Shown in pieces: positions 35,301-60,110 of a stretch of 64,000 bases of DNA (its first letter is position 1; every line of letters starts with the position of its first letter). A program made the position numbers and the translations under genes. The notes below the pieces were generated by a model. That model searched no databases. It saw nothing but the letters and a program-made list of their open reading frames with translations, and was not told the origin of the DNA. The stretch comes from Branchiostoma lanceolatum (Eukaryota > Chordata > Leptocardii > Amphioxiformes > Branchiostomatidae): the NCBI RefSeq assembly GCF_035083965.1, contig NC_089731.1, forward strand, positions 9,026,501-9,090,500. Reading direction: 5' to 3'.

Positions 35301-37616
35301 AGTTAGGGAGGTGCAGACTGTCAGTCGAAGAGTGCGCGACTCCTCATAAAACATCGTTACAGTAATACCTTAGTATACATTGACAGCAGCTTGCAAATGT
35401 GCATTTTGGATCACTTCAACGCCTGCATAAACTTGAGAATGTAACATTTATGTGTTACCCACTATGTAGTTGAACATCATTTGTTTATCACATTGCGCTA
35501 CATGTATATGCCTTGTGTACTATTTACTTATTTCCGTGAATAATTTCATCAGGTTGGCGAATGACTGCTGAGTAGCAAGGTTCTTCTATTCGCAACCAAT
35601 ATCTTGTAAAATGCTTGGTTGTGAATAAAAGAACCTTGCTATTCACATATTTACTTATTATGCGTCCATTGTAAATTATGATGCACATGATGTTTTCATT
35701 GTAACGACTTGAAACGTAAGTTTATGTAAGACCATACCTTCCCTCCAGGCTGCAGGTTAGCGGCAAGAACTGCTGCGGAAATGAGCAGTATCACCCCTAT
35801 CGTCAGGAGTCCATAGCTTAGGGACATCCAATAGGCTGGGGTGGATTTCCACTTCTTCCACATTCTCATTGCACGTTCTGGGATACGTAAGGCAAATTTT
35901 TCTTCAAGCTTTCAAATCCAACTAATGATGGTCAACTTCATCGAACTTCCAAACTCCAAAAGTTTGAACTTCCCATCATGTACTAATATGTTATCATTGG
36001 TTATGAGATCGTCACTTACATAAGTACTCACTCCTCTCTTTCTGATTTCTAAATTAAATATACCACATGTTTGAAAGTCCAACCATGGAACATACAAGAA
36101 TTATAAAATGTAGGTCATAATTTCCAAAACTACCTAGATACTAAAAATCATAAAGATCCATTTTCTTCTTGTTCAGTTTCTTCCAATGTTTTCAACGAAA
36201 AGACCCACTGTAGTTGCACAAAGCCTGATATTGAAGCCCAAACCAATTCTAGTCCGCCTAAACCCGTTGTGTAACCATATATCCATTGCATTATGAATTG
36301 GATTATGGAGGGAAAGTGTTGAATGTAACACCAGAAATGCTGCAATAATTTCACGCTTGAGATACTCAATCGAGAGTTCATAACACAGTCGTTATACCAC
36401 GTCTTCACAGGCAGTTCTCTTTTCCAGAACACGAGCTATGAACATTAGAAGTTCTGCTGCAGTGCCATAGTACATACTAGTATTAGGTACTAGGTCCTAA
36501 GAGCTTGTCCTTCGTCTTGCCGACACCTACGCACATATGTATAACAAATATCATACGGATCTATCCACAACTTCACAAATTATGCTGTCCATAAACAAAG
36601 CGAAAAATACAACAACAAAAAACGCGACGGAAACCTAATCTTCTTGCCCAAAGTAATCAACACGATGAAGTTATGAATTTACAACACAACAGAACCACCA
36701 TTATAATTTGGCCTGTTCCAATCGTTTTAACATTTAGCCACCCAAACATAACACACTCCGTGGTGAATTATTTGGCCACGTAACTTCTACTAAAAGGGGT
36801 GTATGTTCCGTCACAAGAAAACGTAGAGATCGTTTTATCATTTCTAACCATATCAACTTAATATATCTATAAACTACGCCAAGTGGGGTTTTGTTGCAAA
36901 AAAAGAAACGGTGTCATTAAATGTCCTCGTCGTCATACGGGTAGCTATGCGACACCAGTCCCTTTGATCAAAACTATACGTGTACTGTACATTCATGAAT
37001 ACCATTGTACAACCCAGTCAAAGGTTTAACAAAAAAAAAAAAAAAATGTCATCACCCTAATTTCAAGAAACTGTTTGAATTTTAATACGCTGCAATATAG
37101 TTTTAAAGTTGCTGCGTAGCATGTTAACGTTCTTTATGTTTCATTCATAATGTAAACACTAGTTTTCACTTCCTACAGAGTACAAAGTTGTCAAATCTAT
37201 GCAAAATTATATCCACCTCTTCATCTTCGTCCTAGGGAGCATACTCAAGCCAAAAAAAAGCCAGTGGGAATGGCCCATGTAACATTAACAATGTATAACT
37301 GTGTATATTTGTGGAATTGTAAATATGTAGTGTAAATGTGCTTTTATGTTATGTACTTATGTATCTTTGAATAAAAATGTGGAAAAAACTGTCTTGAACT
37401 AATATGTTTAATGTAATGCACCGCCTGCTGCATATTGCTGTTGTATTCTATGGTGTGTCTGTACCCACCTTTAGCTCTGTGGCGAAAGCCTTTATCCTCG
37501 TCTCCCTTGTAGACATCAGTATCGTCTGGTTTGATATGGAGATCGTCTTGTTTGTAGTAGTGATCGCGGGGCCGCGGGGACTTGTTTCCCGGACCAGCAG
37601 CTCCGCGGTCATCCAT
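22327..37616 (-). CDS. Giant type II transmembrane receptor: 27 EGF-like domains and three C-type lectin modules
   Basis: The model has 40 coding exons (4836 nt, 1611 residues), all phase-compatible. Exon 1 (37616-37469) is a charged cytosolic part starting [12 protein letters not shown]. Exon 2 (35877-35738) holds the membrane anchor (about residues 68-89, [20 protein letters not shown]), with no signal peptide, hence type II. Exon 3 (35212-35011) is a Ser/Thr/Pro-rich stalk. Then come 18 EGF exons, lectin module 1, 9 intact EGF exons and one broken one, lectin modules 2 and 3, and stop TAA. It is probably a surface lectin for carbohydrate or pathogen recognition, or adhesion; this is inferred. 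The alternative is two genes: reading through the atypical GC donor after lectin module 1 gives a stop (after [11 protein letters not shown]), and the downstream half lacks its own anchor exon. I favour one gene because phases continue. Confidence 0.65.
23846..24644 (-). other. Second C-type lectin module of the receptor, with linker exon
   Basis: Exons 24644-24439 and 24238-24058 encode the fold; the linker exon 23869-23846 adds P-R-E-E-C-T-K. Features are [62 protein letters not shown] and [10 protein letters not shown]. An E-P-N triplet and a W-D-D motif indicate a mannose-type calcium site. It is closely similar to the module at 27439-28194. Confidence 0.85.
24945..27128 (-). other. Second EGF array: nine intact calcium-binding EGF exons
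   Basis: Exons are 27128-27018, 26922-26812, 26709-26599, 26485-26375, 26249-26139, 25838-25728, 25614-25504, 25299-25189 and 25064-24945. Each is one complete domain of 37-40 residues in a symmetrical 1-1 exon, with D-I-D-E-C at the N-terminus, six cysteines and [14 protein letters not shown] C-termini. One exon ends with phase base A and the next begins GC, giving Ser, so that pair is still in frame. The remnant at 25969-26054 lies between the fifth and sixth. Confidence 0.85.
25969..26054 (-). pseudogene. Broken EGF exon within the receptor
   Basis: The 3' part of an EGF exon is intact ([18 protein letters not shown] through the GT donor), but the first ten or so codons, with D-I-D-E-C and the first two cysteines, and its acceptor are missing. 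Intron-type sequence (as at 26735-26755) runs directly into it. Using the chance CAG before CATGGAC would shift the frame. Because neighbouring EGF exons are 1-1, skipping this remnant keeps the frame open. Confidence 0.8.
27439..28194 (-). other. First C-type lectin module of the receptor, with linker exon
   Basis: Exons 28194-27992 and 27811-27622 encode the fold ([49 protein letters not shown]) with E-P-N and W-D-D calcium-site motifs. The linker exon is 27462-27439 (P-G-E-E-C-L-K). The donor after CAAAAAG at 27622 is GCAATG, not GT; the same junction in module 2 is GTACTG. If the linker is not joined here, the protein would end about ten residues later. Confidence 0.8.
29615..29896 (-). 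mobile_element. 5'-truncated non-LTR retrotransposon, 3' end of reverse-transcriptase ORF
   Basis: The frame on the minus strand reads [20 protein letters not shown], then [16 protein letters not shown] and a C-D-F-C-D-R-D-C zinc-knuckle-like end before the stop. This is the conserved tail of a common invertebrate LINE ORF2 (RWRDVCKRDLK...). It lies in an intron between EGF exons 15 and 16 of the receptor, in the same orientation, and lacks the endonuclease and polymerase core. Confidence 0.8.
31205..31243 (-). pseudogene. Internal-deletion remnant of an EGF exon
   Basis: Plus-strand TTTGTTCAC directly joined to TCATCCATATCTGTGTAG resembles the two ends of an EGF exon (V-N-K and D-M-D-E plus acceptor) with the middle removed. 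It lies in the intron between EGF exons 11 and 12, where array spacing leaves room for a missing unit. Confidence 0.5.
34690..34775 (+). repeat. GAAT tetranucleotide repeat in an intron of the receptor
   Basis: Imperfect GAAT/GAATAAAT units follow one another between the stalk exon and the first EGF exon. Nothing else was seen in the 34512-35010 intron. Confidence 0.85.
35574..35640. repeat. 67-nt hairpin in the intron between anchor and stalk exons
   Basis: Arms 35574-35599 and 35615-35640 (26 nt each, 24 matches, starting AGCAAGGTTCTT) flank a 15-nt loop. It follows a TTTCATCAGGTTGG motif (35544-35557) also present near the hammerhead-like elements, so it is more likely a retroelement terminus than a microRNA precursor. 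Confidence 0.7.
36449..36466 (+). repeat. Fragment of the CA-tailed dispersed repeat
   Basis: AAGTTCTGCTGCAGTGCC matches the core of the copies at 15733-16010 and 55780-56190 with one change. It lies in the intron between exons 1 and 2 of the EGF-lectin gene; the rest of that intron (35878-37468) shows only AT-rich sequence with an A-run near 37033. Confidence 0.5.
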
Positions 37617-37633
37617 GTTGAAATACCCGGGCT

Positions 37634-51117
<13,484 letters not shown>

Positions 51118-51800
51118 CTGCTAACATCTAAACTGTCCTTATGAGTTGCATACTAGTAGTTATTACATAGTCATGTTTGTGAACCTTTGTCCTAACTTGC
51201 TGTTACAGTATCAAATCTAGATTGTAAATGTACAAAATGTACATGCACCAGTATCCCATCCACATGAGCTAATGTAGCTACTTGCCCCAATGTATAACTC
51301 ACAAAACACTCAAATATTGAAATTTTTCTTATAGCAGATAAAAATTGTATGGAGATGTGTATGTTTAGTTATCTTAAGTTCTTTCAGCAGAAAAGAGATC
51401 CCATCTTTCATCAGCAGAAAAATCTAGACTTTGCTCCCCCAACTTCTAAACACATCAGTGTACTGTTCACTGCTATATGTGTCAGATGGAACTAGAGTTT
51501 TGTAACTGTCCAATATTTTTTACTTACTAGTTTAGGTCAGTTCATGCTTCAGCCTTAGTCTAATCACGGCATTTTAGCAGTCTAGAATTTTGTTGTGCTA
51601 TCGGTAAACATATCGGTATTAAAGTTCAAAGCTAACGGGTTACAAAATGTGTTAACATTCATTTTGTAGTTCATACTCTAGGAATTTAACAGCATTTCTC
51701 ATTATAAATGAGTTTTGACAGATTCAGAATAACTAAATTGAGACTAGTATGACTGTTAGTGTTAATGAAATAAAAAGGCAATAAAAAGTGACACTGTGTT
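51118..51800 (+). terminator. POLR2H: POLR2H 3' UTR with poly(A) signals
   Basis: Two AATAAA hexamers, 51769-51774 and 51780-51785, follow about 650 bp after the stop codon. No coding frame is seen between. The region from here to about 52060 separates POLR2H from the 3' UTR of PPP1R7. Confidence 0.65.
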
Positions 51801-52059
51801 AAACTGTGTGTGTTATTGTTGTTGCTGACAATGGTGGACATGTACCTGTTTTTGGATCATATTCAAGTGGTCAAGTTAATGGTAGAAAAAGTTCTATATA
51901 TTTGATGATTTTACAATACATTCGAACACAATAAGGGATAAGTGGTGTTTGTCTGCATTCATATATAAATAATACTTTGTAAAATCATGTACATTTGTAT
52001 GTGAATATGTAATATCTCTTCCCTCCACAAACACATACATGTATGACAAAAACAAGATT

Positions 52060-53191
52060 TTCTTGAGACTTTTTATTCTTCTTTTAAGTTGTAACACTCA
52101 AAGTGGGGACTTACAACATTTACCGTTGGTAAAATTTACAGGTATTCAATATACGAGGTACATTTGTATATCATTTCTTAGGACATGTGAAGAACAGTAA
52201 GTGCACACTTTTCTGCTGTCCATTTCTTGAAATGGCAAAAGAAATAGATCGGTCAACTAACATACAAGCTTAAGGCATTACTTTCTATGCAGAAGAACAC
52301 TTGGTGAAAACTCATAAGGACAAGTAATGTACATTTGGGTGAAAAGTAAAAAAATACAACTAAAATTTCATATAACAGATATAACGTTATAGCTATTGCA
52401 AAATGAGCTTTCATTTTTTTTCTTCTATAAGTAAGCTAAGATAACTCATATTTGTCATCTTAATTCCAAAGATGTCATTTGGGGACTATTAATATTAATT
52501 TACAAACCACAACTGGCATTATGGCAAAAATGTAAACAAATCAAAAAGACTTTTCTGCTTTAAATCTATCATCCCTTTACAGATGTAACGTAAAAGTGCA
52601 ACATACCATTCTATCCAAATGCAAGATGCAGCCATACATGTAAGTTTGTCTAATGATATATATATATTTGGATCAAGATTCAACCTTCTTACAAAGGTGT
52701 TACAATTAATACATAACATTTAATGTACCCATGCAACATCTAGTCATGAGAGAGTTTAAGGATGATGATGTTGAATTATTTGTTCATATTACAGTACAGA
52801 AATCTCTCCCTGCTGTTGTAGTCATAACAGACTGTGCAATGAACAATTCAAGGCTGGGGATACAGGTACCAGTACATGTATGTCACTGGTACCATCCCAG
52901 GGCTGTCTCCAGCTTTGAATGTTTTTCTGTTCCACTCATTGTTTGGGAGCCAATGTTTTGAATTTTCGTTGTTAAATTCATCAATTTAAGCTTACAGGGA
53001 CACATTTTCATAACTTTCATGTCATAAAGTTCAGATTTGGGGACGGATGGGGTGAAATTTATTCCATCCCAACTGGTCCTGGAGACAGCCCTGTACCATC
53101 CTCACATAGATGGATGCTGTACCCCTAGCAGCCCCTGGTGCTACTCCAGACAGCCTCCCCTGCTGGTTATATCCACAGACTGCCAATAACC
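52060..53191 (-). other. PPP1R7: Probable PPP1R7 3' UTR
   Basis: From the TAG at 53194-53192, the minus strand runs about 1.1 kb to an AATAAA-type signal near 52075-52070. Only chance frames occur. The extent is inferred from that signal. Confidence 0.45.
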
Positions 53192-56100
53192 CTATTGGCC
53201 ACACAGGGTGGCATCAATCTGCTGTAGGCAAGGCAGGGCTAACTTGACCTTCCGCCTGGTGGATAAACAGGAAATGGAATGAGATCACTTCCCGTCCACA
53301 GCTAAACCATATAGTACTGCCTGCCTTATGTGTATATGCATGCCTTTGTGCTAGTGGACTATCATCACCATTACCTCTGCTCTTTGATAAACATACACCT
53401 CTATGCACTTGAATATATATATATATATATATATTCTTTTAGTATTGCCATCCTACTTTCATTCTGCAAAACTGTGGTGTATGTCAACCTTTCATCTTCT
53501 TCATATCACAGCAACCTTTCTTATGTAAAGACTTTGCCAAGATCACAGTGTGCACCATTAACAAATATGGCATGGTATATGGTTCAAGATCATACCTTAC
53601 CCTGTAGTTATAAACTAAAGTATGCAGGATCTTGTACATACCTATAGTTTGAGTCTTTTGCTTGTATGGGGTTCCCTTCCAGGTACACCGTGACCAGCTG
53701 TTTGGCACCTGCCAGCTCGTCAAGGTCCTTCCAGTCGCTCACCTGGTTGTGGTTACACTGCAGCGTGGGAGAAACAATGGAATGTCTTTAATATACACAA
53801 GTGCAAGTCCTTTGTAGACATCTTTACACACAGGTGCAATGTGCTAGCTCCTCTTAAAAACTCTGGATAATGTGTTGAATCCAATGTTGAACCACACTTA
53901 AAAATTCAGTCAGTATTTCAATTCAACCCAAAAATTGAAGCTGAAGCTATCATTTTTTTGATGTTATGATATTACAAGACAGAACTGAGCATTCCTTACC
54001 CAGAATTCCTCCAGGTGCACCAGGTGGCCCACATTCTCGATCTTCTGGATAAGGTTGTTCGCCACATCCAGGGTGTCCAGCTGTAGCTGTTAGTGTTTAA
54101 GGATATATTCAACCATAAGAAATGCTAGCTTTCCTCGACAATAAGCAGAAAGCTTCCAACATCTATCTTTGAGTTGCACATTCACTGCAGTCCAGTCATT
54201 GGCCATATTACAGATCCCTTTGCATGCTGGGAAAATGTGAAAACTCTGTGTGACACAGGGCAAGCCAAATATGGTATTCAGATGCCCCATTACAAGTTGT
54301 CATGGTACTACACATGTTTGTCGCATGTCCCCTGGGTTACTCATTATTTCATTATCCAGAATATGGGCTATAGTAGTTATTGAAAAACTTTCTAAAACAT
54401 GAGGGTGAATAATGAAACGTACCGGATGCAAATTTGCCATCAATAATTAGAAAGAAAATTGCAAAGACTAACTTACATTGTTTTCCAGCCCCTCCAGTTT
54501 CTGGATACCGTTGTGGCTGATGTACAACTGTTTCAGGTTGACTAGCCCTGATAGACCTTCCAGCTTGGTGATTCTGTTACTCTGAAGAAAACAGCAGGGT
54601 TAAGGATTAAGACCACGTAACAATGCCCTCTTACAGAACAGCTTGGAGCTGCAATGCACTTACATGACCAGTTAAAGCAAGATTGTAAAATCTGAGTAGA
54701 AACCGGGGCTGAATTCGCAGTTATCAAAAGTATACCATAAGGTTTCACTTACCTGTATACTAAGAACAGTTAGTTTACTGAGTTTTTCTAGGTTCTGCAG
54801 CTTTGTGATCTTGTTCTTGCCCAAGTACAACTGCTCCAAGTTCTCCAGGCCATCAAGATTCTCTATTATCTACACAGAAAATACAAATGCCAATTGAGAC
54901 CATACAACATCGCCCCCTAACAGAATTGACTGGAACTGCAATACACTTAGCTGTAGGAGCTGGCTAATGAGTGTGGGTATAAAAATCACTTCAAGAAATC
55001 CAACATTTTCAACAGAAAGTTGGAGTGAAAAAAAAATTAAGATTAAACACTGAATATCATTCAACAAATAGAAAAACGGGAAAGTCCTTTTTCATATTTT
55101 CAATATTGATTCAAAATATTACAAATCAATGCTCTAAACAAGGACAACAAGAGTTCCACGACCTCATATCTCCATGAACAATTCTATTCATGCAAATGAC
55201 TTACACACTTGCATAATATATGCTTGGTCATAAACACCTTTATCTAACTTACATGTTGCAATATTGACAGTCCTATAATTTTCCAATTAGATGAATTATG
55301 GTGTTTTGCATTACTTATGCAAAGCAGGAATTTATTTGCATAATTGGTATCTGTTGATGCTCCACTTTCCATGAACTACATATGTTACATGTATTTGAGT
55401 CTGATAATGAAAAACACTACAAATATAGATTTTCCTCATTAGCTATGCAAATTAAGTAACAATTAGCATAATTTGCACTTCATTGTGTTTATCTCTATCT
55501 AAGCTACCTGGATACTAAATATCATATTGACAGTCCTATAATATGGTGTTTTGCATTAATTACGCAAATTAGGAATTTATTTGCATAATTGGTATCTGTT
55601 GATGATCCACTTTCTATAAACTACATACGTTACATGTATTTGAGTCTGATGATGGAAAACACTGCAAATATAGATTTTCCTCATTAGCTATGCAAATTAA
55701 GTCCCAATTAGCATAATTTGCACTTCATTGTGTTTATCTCTATCTAAGCTACCTGGATACTAAATATCATGGAAATCCGTTGTTCCTTTGTTCAGTTATT
55801 CTCCTTAGAAGGTTTTCACAAAAACACCCTTGCAGTTCCAGAGGAAGCTGCTAGGGGGCCCAAACCTACACCACTTCTTTATTACATCACAAGCTATCTG
55901 CCACCCAAATATCAAGACCACAGCACGTCCAGGTCAAAAGATACAAAAATTGAAGTTCTGCTGCAGTACCAAGGTCACATACCAGGGGGCCCAAAATCGA
56001 CCTTGAATTTCAGCTTCACAACACCCGCCCACATACCAAATATCATTGTTATCCATCAAGAGGCTCTTGAGTTACTAAGTATTCTGACTGGAGTGGTGCG

Positions 56101-58735
56101 GAAACACAAACATACACACATACACACATACATACACACACACAGACAGACACACCCAAAACAATATCTCCATTTTTCATGGAGATAAAAACTGTATCAT
56201 ATCTGATATGAAAATGTGAGCTTACACGAATCCTGTTGGCCCCCAGCTCCAGCATGGTGAGGCTCTTGAAGTGCCCCAGGTTCTCGATGTGGGAGATCTT
56301 GTTCTGGATGAGGAAGAGTTTCTGTAGGTTGGTCAGGGCCTCCAAGTTTTCTATCTTCCGCAGCATGTTGAATGATATGTCTAGGATACTGTGGACAGAA
56401 AGGTGTGCAACAAACATGTATATATAAGTAAGGATAAATTGCGATGATACAATGAAACAATGAACAAAAAAACATATGATTGCAATAATTTTTGACAATC
56501 GTCAGTACAAAATTTATGATGTATGTATCTTAGCAAGTAGCAACAACACATCACTTTAAATATTTATCTGTACAAGCAACATCATTCATAACGATCAAAC
56601 TTACCCAGAGGCAACACAACTGACAACATCGAAACACATCTTACCAATATTCCTCAAGATTTTAACCATTTCCCTGCCATCTGACCCATACCCAACACAA
56701 AACTGTGGCCAAGAGGCTCCATCAGCAGGGGGAAGGCTAAACTCCAGATGACTTACCGCAAGTTTACCAGTGTGCTGAGGTTTTCTATCAGTTTTATCTG
56801 GTTGTCGTACAGCTCCAGTTCTTCTAGAGAGGTCAGCTGGTCCAGACTCTCTATCTTCTTGATGCTGTTCCATCTCAAACACAGGGTCTGCATATACAGG
56901 CACAGACAATTTTATAATTTACAACAAATACACCTGTTGAAAATTTTCAAAGACAAGCCTCACATACATGGCCGACAATGCTTAAGCATGAGAATGAAGA
57001 CTGATTTGGGTGGTGTGGGGGGGGGGGGGTGGCAATTATGGATTGTATATTCAACAACATTAGTAGTCTCCTTTCGTAACAGCTAAGTAACATCTCACTG
57101 TCTATAGATCGTCTTAAAAACACAAAAACTATGCACTAAATGGTACACATCTTCAATACAGCAATACTAATCGGATTCTGAAGTTAGAGTAATCTCAAAG
57201 CAGTTGTAAAAAGGCAAAATCGTAATGTTTTTCAGCTTTTGGGGCCCGCTGGAGCTTGAGAGACGGGGCAATTCTGAATTTCAACATCTGCTTGGAGATT
57301 ATCAAAAGAGATGTATGAAAAAGTGTCATGATTCTGTCCATGTGAATGACTTAGATACTTCAATATCATAATGACTTACCTCCACTTGAGTCAGTCTGTC
57401 TAACCCTACATCAGAAAGGGCCTCGATCCCACAGTGGTTCAGGTCAACATCCTACAGGGCAAAACAAGGTTGTCAGATTCTCCAATAAACTAAACAATCC
57501 ATGCAGCTTTAAAAACAGCAGTTGATTGTCAAGATCATCCTACATTGTATATCATATACAACATTCTGAGATTGCAAGAAAATGATCCATGGTACCATCA
57601 TACTATCATGTTCCTTAGTAATTGTGATTGCACAAGGTGTGTTAAAAGATAAGACTAGCATTTACATAATCTACCTGCTGACCAGGTATTCTAACCTAAA
57701 GTTACTCACATAGGCATCAGCTGGCAAGGTGCGGATTCTCTCCTCCGCATCGTCAGCATAGGTGTGGACTCTTGCATTGGCAGGCTGGGCCCCTCCTCCT
57801 GGTAACATGCCTGATATAGAGACAACATGATCAGCATCAAACAGTCATTACATCTGAAAATGGTTGGGTTTAGTCTTTCCCGCTATTATATGCATAACAT
57901 TCATTAAATGAATGAATAACCTGGGTAGCCCTGATGATAGTACCACATAAGCCCATTAAGGGTTCCGATTACGCATGTGTAGTGTCATAGGCGAAGGCCC
58001 CTGGCTTGTGAACAGTTCTGGTCTCGACATTGTCTAGATTTGCATAACAACGCCCAGATGGGTTTTATTTAGGTCTCAGGGGTCTTCACCTGTGGCACTG
58101 CACATGCGCAAGTCTACAAAATGTCATGTCAGTTCATCAGTTCTACACACATGCGAACAGTAAGTAGTCGGAACCGTGAAATGGGCTTATTGCACATAGC
58201 CAAGTTTGAAACACTTAAAAGGAGCAAACTCTCATAATTTTGTGTGTAAGGGTTAAATATTTCGTCAAAAGATTGAACGCTCTTTCCATAGAATAAAAAT
58301 CTATCCATACCTGATCAGTGATATCAAGTCGATTATTATGTAGATGATACTAGATCACACCGCTACTACATGTAGTACATAATCTAATAGTACTGAGTGC
58401 CAGGGCCTTGACCGATATGTTAACTGAACGAAGTAATACACTCAGCAAAGTAACTGGTTCTCTAAAAGAACAAACTGTTAAGTGCATAACCACGAACTAA
58501 CGTTGGCTTCATGTAAACTTGAACCTTATCATATCAGTATCTAATAAATTATCATGCTTAGCAAGCCACGTTAGAAGTAATCAGACGACGCGATGCAGTG
58601 CCCAACCTGGTGACCCTGACCGAAGGCGCGCTGGGAAACCTTGAATATCTACTCACGCTGTTCTTCTTGGTCAGAAGCGCCGCTGTCCGAGTCGGGGCTG
58701 TTCTGTGCGCCCTCCCCACCCTGACTGTCCGCCAT
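53192..58735 (-). CDS. PPP1R7: Protein phosphatase 1 regulatory subunit 7 (sds22)
   Basis: Ten exons, 58735-58657, 57810-57710, 57451-57380, 56887-56757, 56388-56226, 54869-54753, 54581-54477, 54086-54000, 53757-53642 and 53255-53192, give 344 residues (human about 360). All junctions fit GT-AG and phase. After an acidic N-terminus (MADSQGGEGAQNSPDSDSGA) come about eleven 22-residue SDS22-type LRRs such as KIESLDQLTSLEELELYDNQ, LEALTNLQKLFLIQNKI and LDGLENLEQLYLGKNKITK. The C-terminal cap reads VTVYLEGNPIQAKDSNYR-RKVKLALP. The protein binds PP1 catalytic subunits and guides their maturation and mitotic roles in the nucleus and cytosol. The final residues L-C-G-Q differ from the vertebrate end. 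For exon 8, the upstream of two AG sites preserves the family length. Confidence 0.95.
55263..55770. repeat. Tandem repeat, two units of about 263 and 245 bp, in a PPP1R7 intron
   Basis: Both units begin ATTGACAGTCCTATAAT and end CTACCTGGATACTAAATATCAT, with nearly the same sequence between, for example TTATTTGCATAATTGGTATC and TAGATTTTCCTCATTAGC. It continues into a CA-tailed dispersed repeat, so both may be parts of one element. Confidence 0.85.
55780..56190 (+). repeat. CA-tailed dispersed repeat, longest copy
   Basis: It contains GAAGTTCTGCTGCAGTACC (55952-55970), AGGGGGCCCAAAATC, a CA/CAGA run and a terminal hairpin ATCTCC...GGAGAT (56164-56187). Shorter copies are at 15733-16010, 36449-36466 and 42625-42690. 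It lies between PPP1R7 exons 5 and 6. Confidence 0.65.
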
Positions 58736-59395
58736 CTTGTTTCTTCTTCTCACCTGCGTTTCACCGCAACATAACAAACCTGAAAACCTCATAAGGTACA
58801 TATTCGGCAACAATTTACTCATTCAAATAACAATACATAATAACAAAAATAGTTCTATGTGTTTTAAATGTCTAGATTGGTTTTATAAGGGCATTGTAGT
58901 TGATATTAGTGTGTATGTTTCATTTCGTGTGGTAGCGGTGTGACCTTTTTACCGGCGTTCACTGACCCTGAGGCACACGCCTGACGTGGCCTTGCCGTAT
59001 TTTCGCAGAGTCATCTTCCATTCTTTCGTTTGTTTTGTGTCCTGATTTCGCCGGTAAAGCTGGTAGGTGAACATTTTGATGTGTGGGTGATCTGTAGGCT
59101 AAAGGATAGATCTCTCGTTTCCTAGATTCTGTGTTTATGTCCATGGAATCTTAGGGGGAGGGGCAGCACACAGGGTAGAACACACCTGCCGTGCTTTCCT
59201 TCCATATGTTTACTTTTGATATGAACTCTTATCATTGGTAACGGCTTGGAGATACATGTAGTTTAGTCCAAAGCAATACAGCTGCTTAAAATTTTATACA
59301 TGGGTAATTACGACCGTGTGCAGTATTATCTGAGAGTTTCAGTGATTATATTAACTTTTCATTCATTCATTCATTCATACTAACGTTAGTAGTTT

Positions 59396-59470
59396 ACTTA
59401 AAATTCCTTGATACAATGTACATAGCTGCGGTGACTCTGTGAGGACGTATTTGCTTGTATGTTATATAGA
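59396..59470 (-). repeat. 3' tail of a SINE, inverted relative to the copy at 59801
   Basis: The complement of 59402-59452 (GCAAATACGTCC, CGCAGCTATGTACAT) matches the 3' part of the SINE at 60052-60095. Only the tail is present, pointing the other way. Confidence 0.6.
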
Positions 59471-59800
59471 CTATATGATATGATCTATTTTTAAAACTCC
59501 TCGATGTAATATACATATAGAATACAACAGTTACAGAATTCTGTAATGCCTGAGGTTCCGGCCCGACCCATGGGAGGGCCGGGACCGAGGGTGATGCGTA
59601 TTGCATTTTATTCATGTCATACCCACCAGGAAAAACACTTGTTTCAATGCAAAATGTGCCAGAAGTTGAGAGAGTTTTGTGTCCTTGAACAAAAAATTGT
59701 AACATCGATTCCAACGTCCAAATCCGGTATTCAAATTTTCGACAGCAGCACAACCGGGGCACTCAAAGTTCAAAAGTCTTAAACCAAACTAGGGAAGTGG

Positions 59801-60110
59801 GGTCGTGTGGTGCAATGGTAGCGTGTTGGACTCAGAACCAAGCGGTCCTGGGTTCAAATCCTACTATGTCACCGATCTTGTGCCCTTGGGAAAGGCACTT
59901 TATACGACTTTCCCAACATGCCATAATGGTCGTCATCACGACCGTGGGCATTAAAGGCAAGAAAAGAAAAGCCTGCAGGGCAGTGCTGTAAATAATGGAC
60001 CAGTCCAAACACCTGTATCGAAGGTTATCGCGACCTCGGTATGATATGTAAGCAAATACGTCCACCCAGAATCGCCGCAGCTACCATGTACATACTTTTA
60101 GCTCCATGTA
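59801..60110 (+). mobile_element. tRNA-derived SINE
   Basis: A tRNA-like head (59801-59873) has an A-box-like TGGTGCAATGGTAGC and a B box GGTTCAAATCC (59851-59861). A central GTGCCCTTGGGAAAGGCAC segment follows, as found in many invertebrate SINEs, and then a non-tRNA tail. The acceptor stem is imperfect and there is no tRNA-length end, so it is not a working tRNA gene. It resembles lancelet SINEs, which is inference. Confidence 0.75.

Noticed and set aside
56049..56498. 149-codon minus-strand frame extending PPP1R7 exon 5 on both sides
   Set aside because: Only 56388-56226 fits the LRR family and splice signals; the rest is intron and a CA microsatellite.
59801..59873. Functional tRNA gene
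   Set aside because: The acceptor stem does not pair fully and SINE body sequence follows directly.
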